Shown one piece after another: positions 1-13,100 of a DNA stretch of 64,000 nucleotides (position 1 is the first letter of the stretch; every line of letters starts with the position of its first letter). The notes below the pieces were generated by a model. That model was not told the DNA's origin. It did no database searches and saw only the letters and a program-made list of their open reading frames with translations. The stretch is taken from contig NC_036443.1 in NCBI RefSeq assembly GCF_002775205.1, forward strand, positions 30,257,717-30,321,716, in the 5' to 3' direction. Source of the stretch: Xiphophorus maculatus. Its lineage: Eukaryota > Chordata > Actinopteri > Cyprinodontiformes > Poeciliidae. A program made the position numbers and the translations under genes.

Positions 1-272
1 TCAATGTAATCAGAAATCTCCCTGCTTCTCTCATCAGCTACCCAGAAGCCTCCAGTTGCAAAAGTTGCTCCCAAGTTGGCTCCTGCTGGGACCCGAAAAC
101 CGGGAATGGGAGGCGGCGATGAAGAGAGGGCAGAGCTTATTAATGAGGTTTGATTTGATTGGCTTGTTACTGGTGGGCATTCATCAAATCGTTTATCATA
201 AAAATGTTCTTGTCATAAGAATTTAGATTTCTTGATAAATTTTAATTAGAGATGTTAAATAAAAAAGGAAAC

Positions 273-741
273 TGGGCTGGACAATATGACAGAAAAACAT
301 ATCACAGCGTTTCATATCAGACGATATCAATAATTATTGACTAGTTTTTTGTTTTAAGTATTTGAAGTACAGCCACACTGGTGGAGTGACCTTCCTGTTC
401 TCCACAGTTTTAATTCATGTTGTTTTTTATTTTTAAGCTTTTTAAGAAACCTTATAATTCCCTACCCTGTGGAAGTTACTCAGCGGGGTAGGTTGCTAGG
501 TAACTGAAGTTTGGGGGAACTTGAAACTGCTTCTTACTCAGCAGGCTGTTGCTAGGTAACCACAGAACGAGTGGGTTAAAGCCACTCTCTTTGCTGATTG
601 GCTGATTCTCCAGAATGTTCTGGATCAAAGTTCAGTGAATATTCTATATGATGAATATTGAATTTTCTGTCAGACTTATTATCTATTGATATTGATCCAT
701 GTGTATCTAGATGTATATTATTGATTTTTTGTCCAGCCCTA
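273..741. mobile_element. MITE with GGGCTGGACAA termini, in a mapre1 intron
   Basis: The left end reads gggctggacaatat and the right end ttttttgtccagccct, an inverted pair of about 11 bp. The interior has no frame. Part of the same sequence (tatcaataattattga, then acagccaaactggcggagtgac) recurs at about 12930-13030 in an acss2 intron, and a right-end fragment (ttaattgtccagcc) at about 18173-18187, so this is a dispersed non-autonomous DNA transposon family. Confidence 0.6.
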
Positions 742-983
742 CTGACAGTTTAATCAGAAATATAGTTTTACTATTTGTTTCACGAGCTAGTTGGTTAAAA
801 AATATGATTAAATTGAGTTACTGTGTAACTTATTGGTATAAATCACACTTTTTTAAGTAAGTGATGAAGTTTATTTGAAATGGGAATGTTTTTGTGTTTG
901 TGGTATGAAAACTGTGCTGTACAGATGAGATGATATTTTATTCATCCCCTTAAAAAAACAGAAATAACTTTCAGAAATAACTT

Positions 984-1199
984 TTTTTCTTTTTTTTTTT
1001 TTTTACCCCTCCAGGGGGTCTTTTGTGGGCTCTAGTGTGCCTTATGTAACAGTAGGCTGACAGGAAACGGGGAAGGAGAGGGGGGAAGACATGCGGCAAA
1101 TTTCGTCGGGTCCGGGAGTCGAACCCGCGACGGCCGCGTCAAGTACTCAAGGCCTCCAAATACGGGTTGCGCTAACCGCTACGCCACCACGGCACGCCC
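984..1199 (-). mobile_element. tRNA-derived SINE
   Basis: On the minus strand the element begins with a tRNA-like head: an A-box-like stretch (GGCGTAGCGGTTAGCGC) and a B box (GGTTCGACTCC, within 1113-1125). A body ending in GACCCCCTGGAGGGGT and a poly(A) tail (the T run at about 984-1004) follow. The flanks carry an imperfect repeat (gaaataacttt versus gaaatatcttt) that fits a target duplication. SINEs with this head and tail are common in percomorph fish genomes. It is a SINE and not a tRNA gene: the tail and body are attached and the acceptor stem does not close. Confidence 0.8.
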
Positions 1200-1495
1200 C
1201 GGAAATATCTTTTTAATTTGCATCGTTATCACAATAGTACCACAAAATATGGTGATAAAAGTCTAGTTCCACATCACCCAGCGCTACTTCCACCCACATT
1301 TCCACTTTTATTAATATTAATTTTATCAATATTTATTATTTAATTTTCCTTTGGGATCAATACAGTATTTTTGAATTTGAATTTTGAATCAACTAATATT
1401 TCTGAGTCTTTATGACGCTAATAATTTAATTTTAAAATGGCTGATATGTGCTTTTACAGTAAATCTTTTACCTTTTTCTCATCCTGTACCCACAG

Positions 1496-2738
1496 ATAGA
1501 GATTCTGAAATCTACCATTCAGGACATGGAGAAGGAAAGAGACTTTTATTTTGGTAAGTTGAGGAACATTGAGCTGATTTGCCAGGAGAAAGAAGGCGAA
1601 GGCGACCCGACGCTGCAGCGGATCGTCGACATCCTCTACGCCACAGACGTGAGTTCAGCTCTTCCACCAATTCATATTTTAATTTCTTCACACAAATTAT
1701 TAACACAAATCCAAACTAAAACAAAACAAATCTGTTTCACAACTGTTTAGATCCATAACAGCTACAAATCCATCCTGAACCTGACCAGATAAACTGGTTA
1801 TTAACCAGTGGAATAACTGGAAAACTGGCTAAAATCTGATGGGATTCATGTAAAAATATTACATATTTTCCTATCTAAGGAGAAGATTGCAGTGGAAAAT
1901 GTACCTGTTAATACATTTTCCACCACAGAACTCATTGCCAATTCAGAAGAGGCAAAATTTATGCTAAATAAATGTTAAAATTGTTGAATAGTAAATAAAA
2001 GTAAGGAAAAAAATAATAATGCAAGTACATATTATCTAATATCAAAAATGTTTTAATTGTTAAGTAACATTTTACACTGCAACTGCATTTAACTATCCAA
2101 AATACATGAACAAAACATCAATAATTGAAATGGATTGTGCAATCTCTGTAAGCAAAAGTCAAAAATTAGCTAGAAAAAAATCTGAAATTTAGAATTTTTG
2201 ATTTTCTACAAAAATCATGAAAATTTCAGTTTTAAAAGTAGAAAATGTTTAACTATTGAAGCCGAGATTTTTTTTCTGGAAAATTCCTGAGATTAATTCA
2301 AATTTTCTGAGTTTTTTCAGCAAATTTTTGATCACAAACTGAGATCAATAATAATGTTTTCATCTTGGACACCAGTTTCAACTAATATAAAAGTAGTGCA
2401 GGCACATCCTCTCAAATACAGCAAAAACATTTAACTGTAGAAGATAAACAAAACATCAATAATTAAAATGGATTCCGAAGTCTGTTAAAAAATTGACTGG
2501 GAAAACAGGCAAAAGAGGCAGGTGGTGCAAACCGTTTTTTAACAACATTTAAAGCAAGTAACAATATGGAAGTTATTGATCTCATGTCAATTAATCGTGT
2601 GACAAATAGATTTATTGCTGTTTCTGAGGCAAAATGTCACGGGATCGTTTGGGATCTAACCGTTCGACTCTTTCCTGTCGCCGTTTCCTGCAGGAGGGTT
2701 TTGTAATACCGGACGCCGAAGAGCAGGAGGAGTTTTAA
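1496..2738 (+). CDS. mapre1: EB1 microtubule plus-end protein, last two coding exons (partial)
   Basis: Two exons join in frame: 1496-1648 (51 codons, opening IEILKSTIQDMEKERDFYFG) and 2694-2738 (EGFVIPD...EEF, then TAA). They are flanked by a cacag acceptor, a gtgagt donor and a cctgcag acceptor. The first exon contains the FYFGKLRNIE signature of the EB1 C-terminal homology domain, the coiled-coil and four-helix part that dimerises and recruits SxIP-motif partners. The second gives the acidic tail bound by CAP-Gly domains. EB1 autonomously tracks growing microtubule plus ends in the cytosol. The N-terminal calponin-homology domain must lie left of the window. The tail ends EEF where mammalian EB1 ends EEY. 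MAPRE3 or a teleost mapre1 duplicate is possible, but FYFGKLRNIE followed by ILYATDEGFVIPD fits MAPRE1 best. Confidence 0.93.
2036..2640. repeat. Dispersed AT-rich repeat related to the 10.7-11.6 kb MITEs
   Basis: The words taacattttacactgc and aaaacatcaataattgaaatgg recur in diverged form at about 11280-11370 (aacattttgcactcc, aaaattaaaatggg) and at 13700-13760. Copies in several introns indicate a transposon-derived repeat. Ends are unclear in this copy, which lies in the last mapre1 intron. Confidence 0.4.
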
Positions 2739-5700
2739 TCCGAGCGTCTCCTCCACCTTATCAAGCCACGGCGGTTTGGTTTCGCCAAGCCCTCTCTATA
2801 ATCAACGAAGCCTCTGTCTCCAGAACCAGAACCCAACCCCCAGCACTGCCCTGTAATCCAGTCCTTCCCAGAACCAGACCCACGTCGGGAAACACCTGGT
2901 TTTTGCTCCGGACTCGAGTGTAAAAAGCATAAGCGATGTTGTGTGCGTGTGTGTGTGTGTGTTTAAAAGCCTGTTGGATGCAAATGAAGAATCTCGTCCT
3001 GATGACCCGGTCGACCCGCCGGCGCTTTTCTCCAAACTAACCCTGAATGTTTCATTTCTGACCATAAAACTCTTGAGTTTCATGTCGTATTTTATTTCCT
3101 ACATGTTTTTTTTTTTTTCATTGTTTTCTGTTCGTTTCGAACCAAAACAAATTATTGGTACGACGGCATGTTTGGGCCGCTGTAAATTAAAAGAAAAAAG
3201 AAACAGTAAATTTCTACCTAAACATCTAGACATTTTGAGATTAATCTCAGAAATTTTATAAAAAGAAAATAATGAATGAGTTTCAAAAATGTAGCATTTA
3301 CTAGAAAGAAACCTGAAATTTTCTCCAAAAAAAAGAGAAAAGGAAAAGAAATACATGGAAACGTCTGAGTTTCAATAGTATAAAATTTCCAGCTATTGAA
3401 ACTCAGAAGTAAGCCTTTTGTAGAAGATTTATGACATTAGTCTGAAATTTATTTTTTTTTTTCCTAGAATATTTTGGACACTTTTGGAACTAAGAAATTT
3501 CGCCTTTTTTTTGTTTGTTGTTTTTTAAGAAATCTTTTGTTTTTTGTCGTAAATTTACCCTTTTTATCTTTAAAGTCTTGCTCGCCGCCATGGATTTGGA
3601 TGTTTTGATGATGAAATGGATTTGGTTTCCCTGAACCTGCAGTACTAACGCGGCCACCAGGGGGCAGCGGTGGGGCGCTATCTGGCTGCTTTAATTTCAT
3701 TCCTTCATGTCTGCTGGTTTTGACCAAAGCGCCCTCTGGTGTCCTTTCCAGGTATTGCAGCTTCTTGTAACCCGAATCAAACCTGAATTTGCCAGGAGGC
3801 TTTCTCCTCCTGGATTGTTTTGATTCCTCCATGAAGTAAAGATAAAAGAACACGCTCTGCGTAAATTCAGACTGAAAATCTTCACGTTTAGTTTGGCACA
3901 AAGCAACAGGCTTGTCTTCATTTGGTGCAAAAATCCAGTCTTCTCGTTTTTCTTCCTTTCATGCCTTTATGTGTTACTGCGTGTTTGTTTTTACAACCCA
4001 CCAGTTCTCTCAAAACGCTCAAAATTTCTCAGTTTTAAAAATGTGGAATTCCTAAATCCAGGAACAAAATGTGGCTTCATCTTTTGTTTAAAGTTGAAGG
4101 AGACGGTGGAGCTGAACTTAGTAGAAAGTGCTGACCGCTCCTGTTCACCTGTAGCCTTTAAGATGGCCTCCTCCATAAAATCTGGGAATATAATGTAGAA
4201 AACAACCAGTTCTAATCATATTTAATCTGCATTCTGGGTTCAGTTGGAGACCGTTTCTTTAGACTAATGTAACTTTGTCACATTTCTTTCTAATTTAACC
4301 AAAACACTGGTGTTTAGTCCTGTTAGTGGAACGTTTTTCTTTTCAATGGCCTTATTCACAAAAATATGTTTGTCAAAAAAAGTTTTTTAGGTTTTTTTTT
4401 CTGAATAAATGTGTGGTGTTGAAGCTCCAAACACTGCCAAGAGGAGTGGATGCAGCCCAGAGGCCTTGATTTTCTCTATTTATTACTACTTGCCTTCACT
4501 ACGAGCAAACCGTATGAAATTACAGAACAGTTTTTTAAATTCTTTTCTATCAAAAATGTGATTTTTTTAAACCCGGTTTGTAAGCAAAGTAAATTTTGTC
4601 TTGTTAGATTTTCATTTGTTTACCTGGTTACGATATTCAAGCTGTATTTTGGAGAGAAAAAGTCGAGCAGTTACACTTTTGTCGGACCAAACATGAAGCC
4701 TGAAGGAAAAAATTTAAACTCAGAAACATTTCAGGCTGCAATTAAAACCTAATAAAGAATCTCAATAATTTACAAAGACTTTTATTTTTCTGATAAACGG
4801 TTTAATTTTCTGTAGACGTCTTAAGCTGGCAGGTCTGGAGCAGCCACTAGAGGGCGGTAGCCGTACTTTGAGTAGGAGTGCACCGATTTCTAAAATCCTG
4901 ACCTACTGATACCGATTTTTCTTTTTTATGACAAACAATTAGGGAATTGCAGGTAGAAGGGGGGGAAAAAGAGTAATTTTTCACCAAAAAAGTTGTTTAG
5001 AAATGCTAAGGTTTGCTAGAAAAAAAATCCAAAATTTTGATATTGATCTTTGAAATTTTTAAAACAAATTCTGAGATTAATCTAAAACATTTTCTAGAAA
5101 ACGTGAACATTTCTGAGTGTTAAAAGTAGGAAATGTTTAACTTTTGAAATTCATAAATTATGGGGGGGTTTTCTACAAAACTTTTCAAAATAGAAAAATT
5201 TCCAAAAAGAGAATTTTTTCTAATTTTGAAACTCAGAAATTTGTGAAAATTCCCATTTATTCTAGAAAATTTCCAAGATTAATCTAAAAATGTTTTAATA
5301 TGTTAATTTGTCACTAAGTTTTTTCTAGCAAATTTTTAATTCAGACAATTTTATTTTAGTGAAAAGTCACTAAATTTAGTGACAAAGTTGCAAAGTGAAG
5401 GTAGAAAATATTGTTTTCCCAAAGGTCCCAAATTTTGAGGCAGTTCAAACTCTTATCACGGTCACAACAGATTTAACAAATGTTAAAAAGCATCACTTTC
5501 AGGGTTCAAAATTAAATCAGTGACTTTTATTTCAATCAGTATCAGGGCCAGGATACAAAATGTTTTGTTTAATTATGAAAATATAATTACATTAGCGGAA
5601 TAAAGATGCAATTTTACCAGAAGAAAGTCAAAAAGTTCTCTTTCTATATGGATTCAGTTTGAACAATCGCTCTGACGTCACTCTGAACTGCAGAATGGAT

Positions 5701-7690
5701 TTTAGATATTTGTTTAAATTGTCATCAGTTTGTTATGAGAGATAATCTGTGAAAAGATCAATTCAACAACCAATCAGAGCCAGGAGGCGGGTCTTAGCGC
5801 TGTCAATCAATCAAGATGCTGCAAAATGCGCTAATGGCAGTGAAAGAACTCACTGTTGCAGGAAAAACGTCCATCATCAGTGGCTATGCTAACTAGCCTA
5901 GCGTTCACAACATGCTACGCTAGCTGCAACTTACCAGAGAGCTAACCAAGACCCGCCTCCTGGCTCTGATTGGTTGTTTATAGTTAGCTCAACCAATCAG
6001 CAGAGGAGCTTAATTTTTTTCACAGATTTTTTTGTCTCATTCCAAACTGTCACAAAATAGTGACAGTTTCAACAAATGTATAAAAATATATTTCTATAAA
6101 AGTTACGCGCTGCAGCTTTACGACTCGGCTCCAGACTGTTGATCCAATCCAAGTCCAGCTCTGATTCTCTAGTTCAGGAAGCAAAACCGTAATAATCCTG
6201 CAGCATTTTGGAAATTTTACTTCAATTGTTAGATTTGCAAACAAGAATCAGTTTCTGTTGTTTTTCCTCTGCCTTCTCGCCCTCTCTGCTGCCTCCACCG
6301 GCTTTCTTCATTCAAACATGTCAACCAACCACCCTCACCTTCATGAAGTCAAGAAAATTTGCTGTCAATCAACTATATAGTCAATGTTTGTTTTGACTAT
6401 ATAAATGAAAATCTGCTGTAAAAATCAGTGGCGTCTAAACTTTTCGCGCCAAATTTAAACTACACACATGCCACAGAATTCATTAAATTAAGAGCAAAAC
6501 ATGACTTAATTTTTTTACTTGCTTGACAATAAGCTAATTCTTTTAATGAAATCTATAAATTCTTAAGCATCCAGACATTAAAAAAGCTTCATACTGTCGC
6601 TTTAAGAGAAAAAGACAATTTCCAAATTATTGGGGTTTATCAGCTGTTTTCTATTTTGTTTACCAGATTTTTACCATTCTTGACTTGTAGACTGAGGACC
6701 AACCAATATCCTTTTGAAGGCCACAAACGGCCCTCATACCACACTTTGGACCCCCCTAAGTTATTTTGTTTGTTAGCAGGCGGACTTCTGGAAACTTTTA
6801 TTATTTGTCTTTTAAAAGCTATGAATGTTTGCCACAAGTTTAGTTTGATTTAGGTGATGTAGGGAGATTATTTGACTTTTAAACTTTCATTAATTTCTTC
6901 AAAACAAAAGCATCACAAATGTAGCAAAGTTTATTTACACCAAATTTACTCAATAAGTGTGGAAGGTTTTAATATCTTTAAAAGTTAGTTGACTTGAATA
7001 TTGATTTGAAGATTTTGAGGGCATTTAACGTTGTAAAATAGTCACTGAAACTTCTTCAGTGCTTTGCCACTGGTGAAGCAACAGGCAGGAATCTAAATTA
7101 GATAATTTCTAAACAGAAGAGTTTGAGATGAAGGCTACTTTTTGTAGCCCTGTCTGTCCACTGTGACCTCCCCAAACCCAGGAAAACCTGCAGCAGACAG
7201 AAAGGAGGCTTTCCTCTTCAGAAGTGCTTTTCATGATGCAACATTTGATACTGTGGCCTTTTCGTACCAAATCAACCAAGTGCTAATCTCACTTCCTCCT
7301 CCTACTGCTGGAAAATCTCTGAATGTTTTCAGTTTTATTCATTTCCCCCTCCTAGCAGCAGAATGTTGACTTTTCTCCGCTTCTCATTTTTCTGCTGGTT
7401 GAGACTTTTTCTGCTCCACAGTTCTTCCAAATGCTTGTTGTAGTATATTGGAGTGTTTTTTTTTAGTTTAATTAAATATTCCTGAGCAGAATGAAGAAGT
7501 GGCTTTAAGGGGTTTTGTTGGTAGCAGCCGCAGACCTTTATGTTTTCAACAATCAACGCTGATTAGTGTGTTACACTGTGACTTCTCCGCCATCTTTTCC
7601 TCTCTGGTGTGTTAAACTCCGCTGAAGTTGATCTTTTTAAATCACGTTTTGTACTATAACAATAAAACAGTATTTCATTGTCAAATGCTG
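2739..7690 (+). other. mapre1 3' UTR and downstream spacer
   Basis: No coding signal follows the mapre1 stop. Possible poly(A) signals on the + strand are AATAAA at 4751-4756 and near 7660 (in caataaaacag); which one is used cannot be told by eye. The stretch includes a short (TG)n tract at about 2941-2961. It also has AT-rich blocks built from the words GAAACTCAGAAATTT, CTAGAAAATTT and AGATTAATCT, at roughly 3225-3480 and 4990-5345, with a related block at 2190-2335 inside the last mapre1 intron. A fold-back element lies at 5640-6117. Open frames of 60-145 codons here show no recognisable protein and overlap on both strands. Confidence 0.5.
5640..6117. mobile_element. Fold-back MITE, copy 1
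   Basis: Long inverted arms read caatcagagccaggaggcgg (from about 5770) and the complementary ccgcctcctggctctgattg (ending about 5974), around a centre containing gctatgctaactagc. The right flank (tgacagtttcaacaaat, then the gctgcagcttta end) matches copy 2 at about 19984-20475. No frame. The outer left border is approximate. Confidence 0.6.
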
Positions 7691-7699
7691 CCTGTTATT

Positions 7700-9760
7700 T
7701 TATTTCTCCTTTTTTTGTGCTGTTCAAAAGAACAGAATAAAATATAACATTTAAAAATATAACATTAGCTTCCGGACTGGAGTCACATTAGCAAATCCAC
7801 AACAACACTACAAAATATCTAAAGAAACATTGACTTAGACATTTCCCCCCCTCATATTTATTCACTTTTCAATATTTATTACATGTGCTTAGCATAAATA
7901 CTCCTTCGGTCTTTTTCTTGTCAGAAACTTTTCCATTTCGCGCTAGCTATGCTATGCTAGCAAGCGCGATGGAGCAGTCGGAAAGACGAGCATAGCAAAT
8001 AACATTTAATATTCTTTTATCATTAAAAAAACAAAATAGATTTAATTATAATAAAACACAATAGATTTCTTCAACTTGCTGAAACTCCCACAGCGCCCCC
8101 TGGCGGGCGCCATTTTGATAGACGTTGCTTTGCGTCTCATTCTTCTGAAGGAGGCGCCATAAGGTTAAAATATGTGCTCAATGTTTCTGGATCTGTTTTT
8201 TAGCAGGGATTCTGCACAGCTGTAAAAAGGTACTCACCCCCTAATTAATTTCATATGATTTTACATTTTTGTTACACTTCAGTGTTTCTAATCTACTAGC
8301 AGAACTCGTATTAAAGTAAGAATAGCACTATTTGAACATATTTTACAAGGTAACCCGTCCAAGAAGTTAGGCAACAAAGAGTCAAAAATTATTTGGTAAA
8401 AAGGTGACTCGAGTACTTAGTAACTAATCAGAACATCTGACAGACAAAAATATAAAGTTATGTCCAAATTCTGGGTATTTTGATTAGTTCAGGCAGAAAA
8501 AATATTTTCCAAATCCATTTTTTCCTCCTAAAAGTAAATTAATTACACAAAGTTACTCCACTAAATATATAATTAATACCCACTCTTTGCAGAATTGTTT
8601 AATTCAGCCACCTTGAAAGCGTGATGGTTAAAGTTTTCTGCAACCTAAACTTTGCCTAAATCACCGCTAAACTTTTTTTCAGCTATGTTCGTTCTAAAAA
8701 CATCGAAAACTTTTAAAATGCTTCTAGTATAACGGAAAGAAGAAGAGAGGTTAAAACTATTCATCTGGAACTTATGAATAAAATTTTAAAACATTTTTAT
8801 TTTATTTTACTTTTTTATTTTATCATTACTTCGCACCGGTTTTGCTACTCGAAAGTGGGTGTGACGCCTTAGCATGATCTAAGTTTCAATTTCCGAGTTG
8901 ACCTGAACGCAGCGTTTGCCCTTGCTTGTCACTGGCATGATGCCAATAAGAATATTAACGGGAAGTTGACGAATATTTGGACAAAATATAGATTATGTGG
9001 TAAAAAGCAAAACATCTTAAATGTATATTATTTAGTGTAATTTTAACTTGTTTTGACTGTAATGATTTAACAGGGCAACCGAAGTTGAAGTTGGCTTCCT
9101 ATTGTCGGTTGCGAGTCGGGAAATGGTTAAAGGGCAAATCCACCTCATTTTTCACACACCAAAGCAGCTTTATCTTGCTTAAATTTAAAAGCTACATTAC
9201 TTAGACTATTCAAATCTAGGCTAGATTATTCTACACTAGTAGTAAAATAATTAAAACTTAGTTAAAAATCAGTTAATGAATGCAATACTTTGTGATTTGG
9301 TTTGGTTTCCCAAATCACAAAGTATTATAGTTTTTAAACTATAGCATATTAAAGATACTCAAGGTAGGACAAAAATAGATGGAAGTGCTTTATAGGAAAT
9401 TTCTCGAGTCGGAAGCTAGTCAGAAGCCAACTTCAGTTTTGTATGTGGGAAAACACTGTTAATTCGGAGCTTTCAATGAGCACGTGAATGCCCCCCTGAG
9501 CTCTGATTGGCTCTGACTCAGAGCCAAACAAGCAGCAGCAGAACACGCTTGCAACAAACAGTGAAGAAGAGACGCACAAAGAGTTAGCGCTACGGCTAAA
9601 AACACTTTATTTTCGTTACATAGAGCTATGCTGAATGAAAGCATGTTTTTATGTAATGATTAAACATAACGTGGTTCGTTTAGTGTAACACAGAGCGGGC
9701 TTTTTAACGCATGAACTCAACCTGCCTTTTTCTCCTTAGCTTAGCTGGTTAGCTTAGCTG
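7700..9760. other. Spacer between mapre1 and acss2
   Basis: AT-rich, with no coding exon I can support. Features visible: a GC-richer patch at about 8090-8160 (cagcgccccctggcgggcg), a perfect 17-bp inverted repeat at 9284-9325 followed by a second small palindrome at 9326-9341, and an inverted pair gaagttggcttcc (about 9087) / agaagccaacttc (about 9420), which suggests a degraded fold-back element spanning them. Confidence 0.5.
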
Positions 9761-10128
9761 GTGTCAAACCTTTTTACGTCCGCGTTCACCCAGGAACGAC
9801 GAGACGCTGAAGCTGCGTAGAAGCTACAGCTGACTTGGGTTTTGTTTTATAAATCAAACAGCGTGTGTTTTTGTGGTCAACGGCTACAGCTTTTGAAGAA
9901 AAAGCGTCATAATTCGCCCTGCGAAACAAGGAAGTCTGAATGAAATCTGCATTGAGTTTGTTCGAATTTTTGCACTTCGCGCGAGATTTGACACTTCGCC
10001 CGATGAGTTAAGTTTGTTTCTATGAAAGTACACCAGAACAGGGTGCTTGAAACTGGATTTCCGTGGAAATATCAGGCCGACCTGTCCACACTTTGACTTG
10101 TGTTCGTGGGGAATAAATTGGAGCCAAC
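9761..10128 (+). promoter_or_regulatory. Probable acss2 promoter and 5' UTR region
   Basis: The stretch ahead of the acss2 start codon is richer in CpG (tttttacgtccgcgttcacc, acgacgagacgctgaag, cacttcgcgcgagattt) than the AT-rich spacer upstream. No convincing TATA box is visible. The transcription start cannot be fixed from sequence alone; the call rests on position and base composition. Confidence 0.4.
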
Positions 10129-13100
10129 ATGATTCCCGATAAAGCCCCGCAGGAGAACGTCTTCCACTGCTCCGAGGACCTAAAGAAGGAGTCCCACATC
10201 CCCAGCTTTGAGAAATACAAGGAGCTCTACATCCGCTCCATAGAGAACCCAGATGGTGAGTATTAATTTAAGCTACAGAATAGATGAATAATTAATGCTA
10301 AAAGTGAAAAATCTCGTGAGAAGATGTAAAAGATAGCAGGGGTGTCGCAACCTGCAGGATTGCATCTCCACACCCAGTAATACATCCGCATTGCTCTGGT
10401 ACCAGACAGGATCAGTGAAAGGTCGGAGTTTCTCCAGGAATTTCCCAGTTTTCACACTGAAACGTTTCAGTTTACACTGAGGCGAGAATCAAACGCAGAT
10501 TTCTCAGTAAATTTAGCTCCTATTTCAGTACAAACACGGAGTTATGCTTTGATAATTGGGGCTTTACAACAGAATGTATTAAGCATGCATATTCACACAG
10601 AGGCAAACATAGAAATAATACTAACGATATTATTATAATATTATATTTCTAATAATTATAATATGTAGGATTCCCTGGCTGTAGCCTTTTGAATGAACTG
10701 GTCCAACCTGTCTTATGTTAATAGTAATTATTAGTCTTGTCACAATGACACATTTTCACATTGTCCCATTGTAATAAACGATGATATTGTTTTGAGTCCA
10801 TTTTGAAGTAATATGATAATAATAGTGGCATAATAATGGAAGAAAACAAAACATTCTCAAAGATCAATAAACTTTAAATTTTATTGAACATTTAACTCTG
10901 GATCTGGAGGACATAAACAAATCCAAAATATATAAACAAAACAACAAATAAAATGAATTATGAAGTTGTTGTAAGCAAGATTGTCCTTAAAAAACAAACT
11001 ACAACAAAAAACGTCTAGTTGAGACCAAAACACCAAACTGAAGACTTTTATCATCCAGTTTGTGATAGAAAGAGAAAAACAATAAATCATGCAAGTTGAA
11101 ATTATTGAGTTGTTTTAATTTATCATTGGATTGATTTATTTCTCATTGCAACAGGCTTTTGTAGTCCTGTCACAATAAGACGATAAATTGTCCCAGAAAT
11201 GATTGTGATAAATGATAATATTGTCATTAAATAACAATAATGGCAAAGTTCACACTCTTAAAGATTGAAAAAACTTTTATTTCTAAATAACATTTTGCAC
11301 TCCAAATGAAAATGTTTAAATAGATAAAATAAACAAACAAAGCAAAAATTAAAATGGGTTATAAAGTCTAGCTAACCAACATTTTAAAAAAAATTAAAAA
11401 TTGTCTGTTTTCAATTCGACAGGGAAAACAGGCAAAAGTTTCAGGTAGTTCAAACTAACTAGTTTGCTCTGGGTGCTAAATGTTTGCAACATTTTTCAAA
11501 ATGGCGACTTTTCAATGAGGGTAAAAAAGAACATCTTTTTAACGATTGTTATTGATTTCATTTGAACTCATCTATTGATCGGCTGATTTATTGCTTATTG
11601 TGACAGGGTTAACTGGGCTTCCATCCATTTCTTCCTGTAGTTACTGTTGGTTCACATTTAAAGCCTGACGACCGCTGAAAGATTTGTCATGCAGTTACAG
11701 AGAGGTTTAATATTTACTTTAAAATAAACAATAAAGTTAATGGGATACTTTTTGGCTGGTTATTATGTCTCATATCTTACATTAGAACCAAAGGAAATGT
11801 TGCCGATGACTTGTTGAGAAAATCTTAGATACCAACTGGTTTCATTATTTTGCAGAACATGATACATCCACTCTTCCTCTTGCAAACCCATTTTAAAGCC
11901 TCACATAAAGTTTGAAATGTTGCACGTATGCAGTTATCCCAGCTTTCTGTTTTATTTTTTTATTTTTACCCAGTTACTTCCTGGTTCAAGGCTCAGTGTG
12001 TCTTTATTGTCTCCACAAAAGACCGTTTGATTGCGCTAACTCATAAACGTAAAACGCTCTTTGGCAGTGATATACACTTTACTCCTGTGCACATTTACAA
12101 GGCAGATGATTGCAGGAAGAAATAAGTGTGAGCCATTTTCTTGTGTTTTACTACAGACATGCAACCTGTTGGGACTTTATCACAAACTTGCAGCTTTAAG
12201 GAATCATTGATCTCTGCCCATTGCTGTTCAAACTACTGAATTAACTCAACTATAAAAATCAGCTACACATTCAGAAAACCTTCTCAAAGATCAATAAACT
12301 TTCAGTTCTAATGAACATTTATCTCTGGTACCGGAGGACATTTTAAATATCCAAAATAAATAAACTTCCTGTCATTTGATTATGATTTCATCCAGGTATT
12401 TGCATTTCCTGAGAAATTAATTATATATCCAACAGTCATGCTTTGTATTTTTGAAAAACACAAATATTTATATTTTTACCCAAATTCCTGGACGTTGTGC
12501 ATAAAGAGCAGGATGTCCATTTGTCTTGTCCCATCAGGTTATGGTTCTGAACTGAACCGGAATAATATTTTGTTAATAACTATGATACATTTTTCTGTAT
12601 TTCAAATGTGAATTTCTTCAAAAACACAGCGGTGCCTTTCTGTAATTGTCCTGTTTCTGTGCCGCAGAGTTCTGGGGTGCCATTGCTAAAGATTTCTTCT
12701 GGAAGACCAAACACACCGGTCAGTTCCTGGACTACAACTTCGACGTTACCAAAGGAGAAATCTTCATCAAGTTCATGGAAGGAGCCACCACTAACATCTG
12801 CTACAACCTGCTGGACCGCAACGTCCACGAGAGGAAGCTCGGAGACAAGATCGCCTTCTTCTGGTTAGTGGAGCGCAGCGCTAAACGATACGGCCGAAAA
12901 ACGGATCGGAATATGAGAGTTTTATAACTGATCATATCAATAATTATTGATTATTTTTGGTTTGTTTAAGTATCTAAAATACAGCCAAACTGGCGGAGTG
13001 ACCTTTCCTGTTTTATACACAGTTTTCTCTCCATTCTGTAAGAAACGATAAAAGAAACCGGTCAGATGTTGGTATTTATTTTTCTTTACTGTCTCTTACT

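Noticed and set aside
1105..1195. tRNA-like sequence on the minus strand with A and B boxes
   Set aside because: It is fused to a SINE body and poly(A) tail, with an approximate target duplication; it is a SINE head and not a tRNA gene.
3464..3901. 145-codon minus-strand frame in the mapre1 3' region
   Set aside because: Low-complexity Lys-rich reading with no domain, overlapping other frames on both strands, in an AT-rich repeat area; no splice or conservation support.
9761..10128. A sterol-response element in the acss2 promoter (gttcacccaggaac)
   Set aside because: The match to the SREBP consensus is too partial to support, although acss2 is a known SREBP target in mammals.
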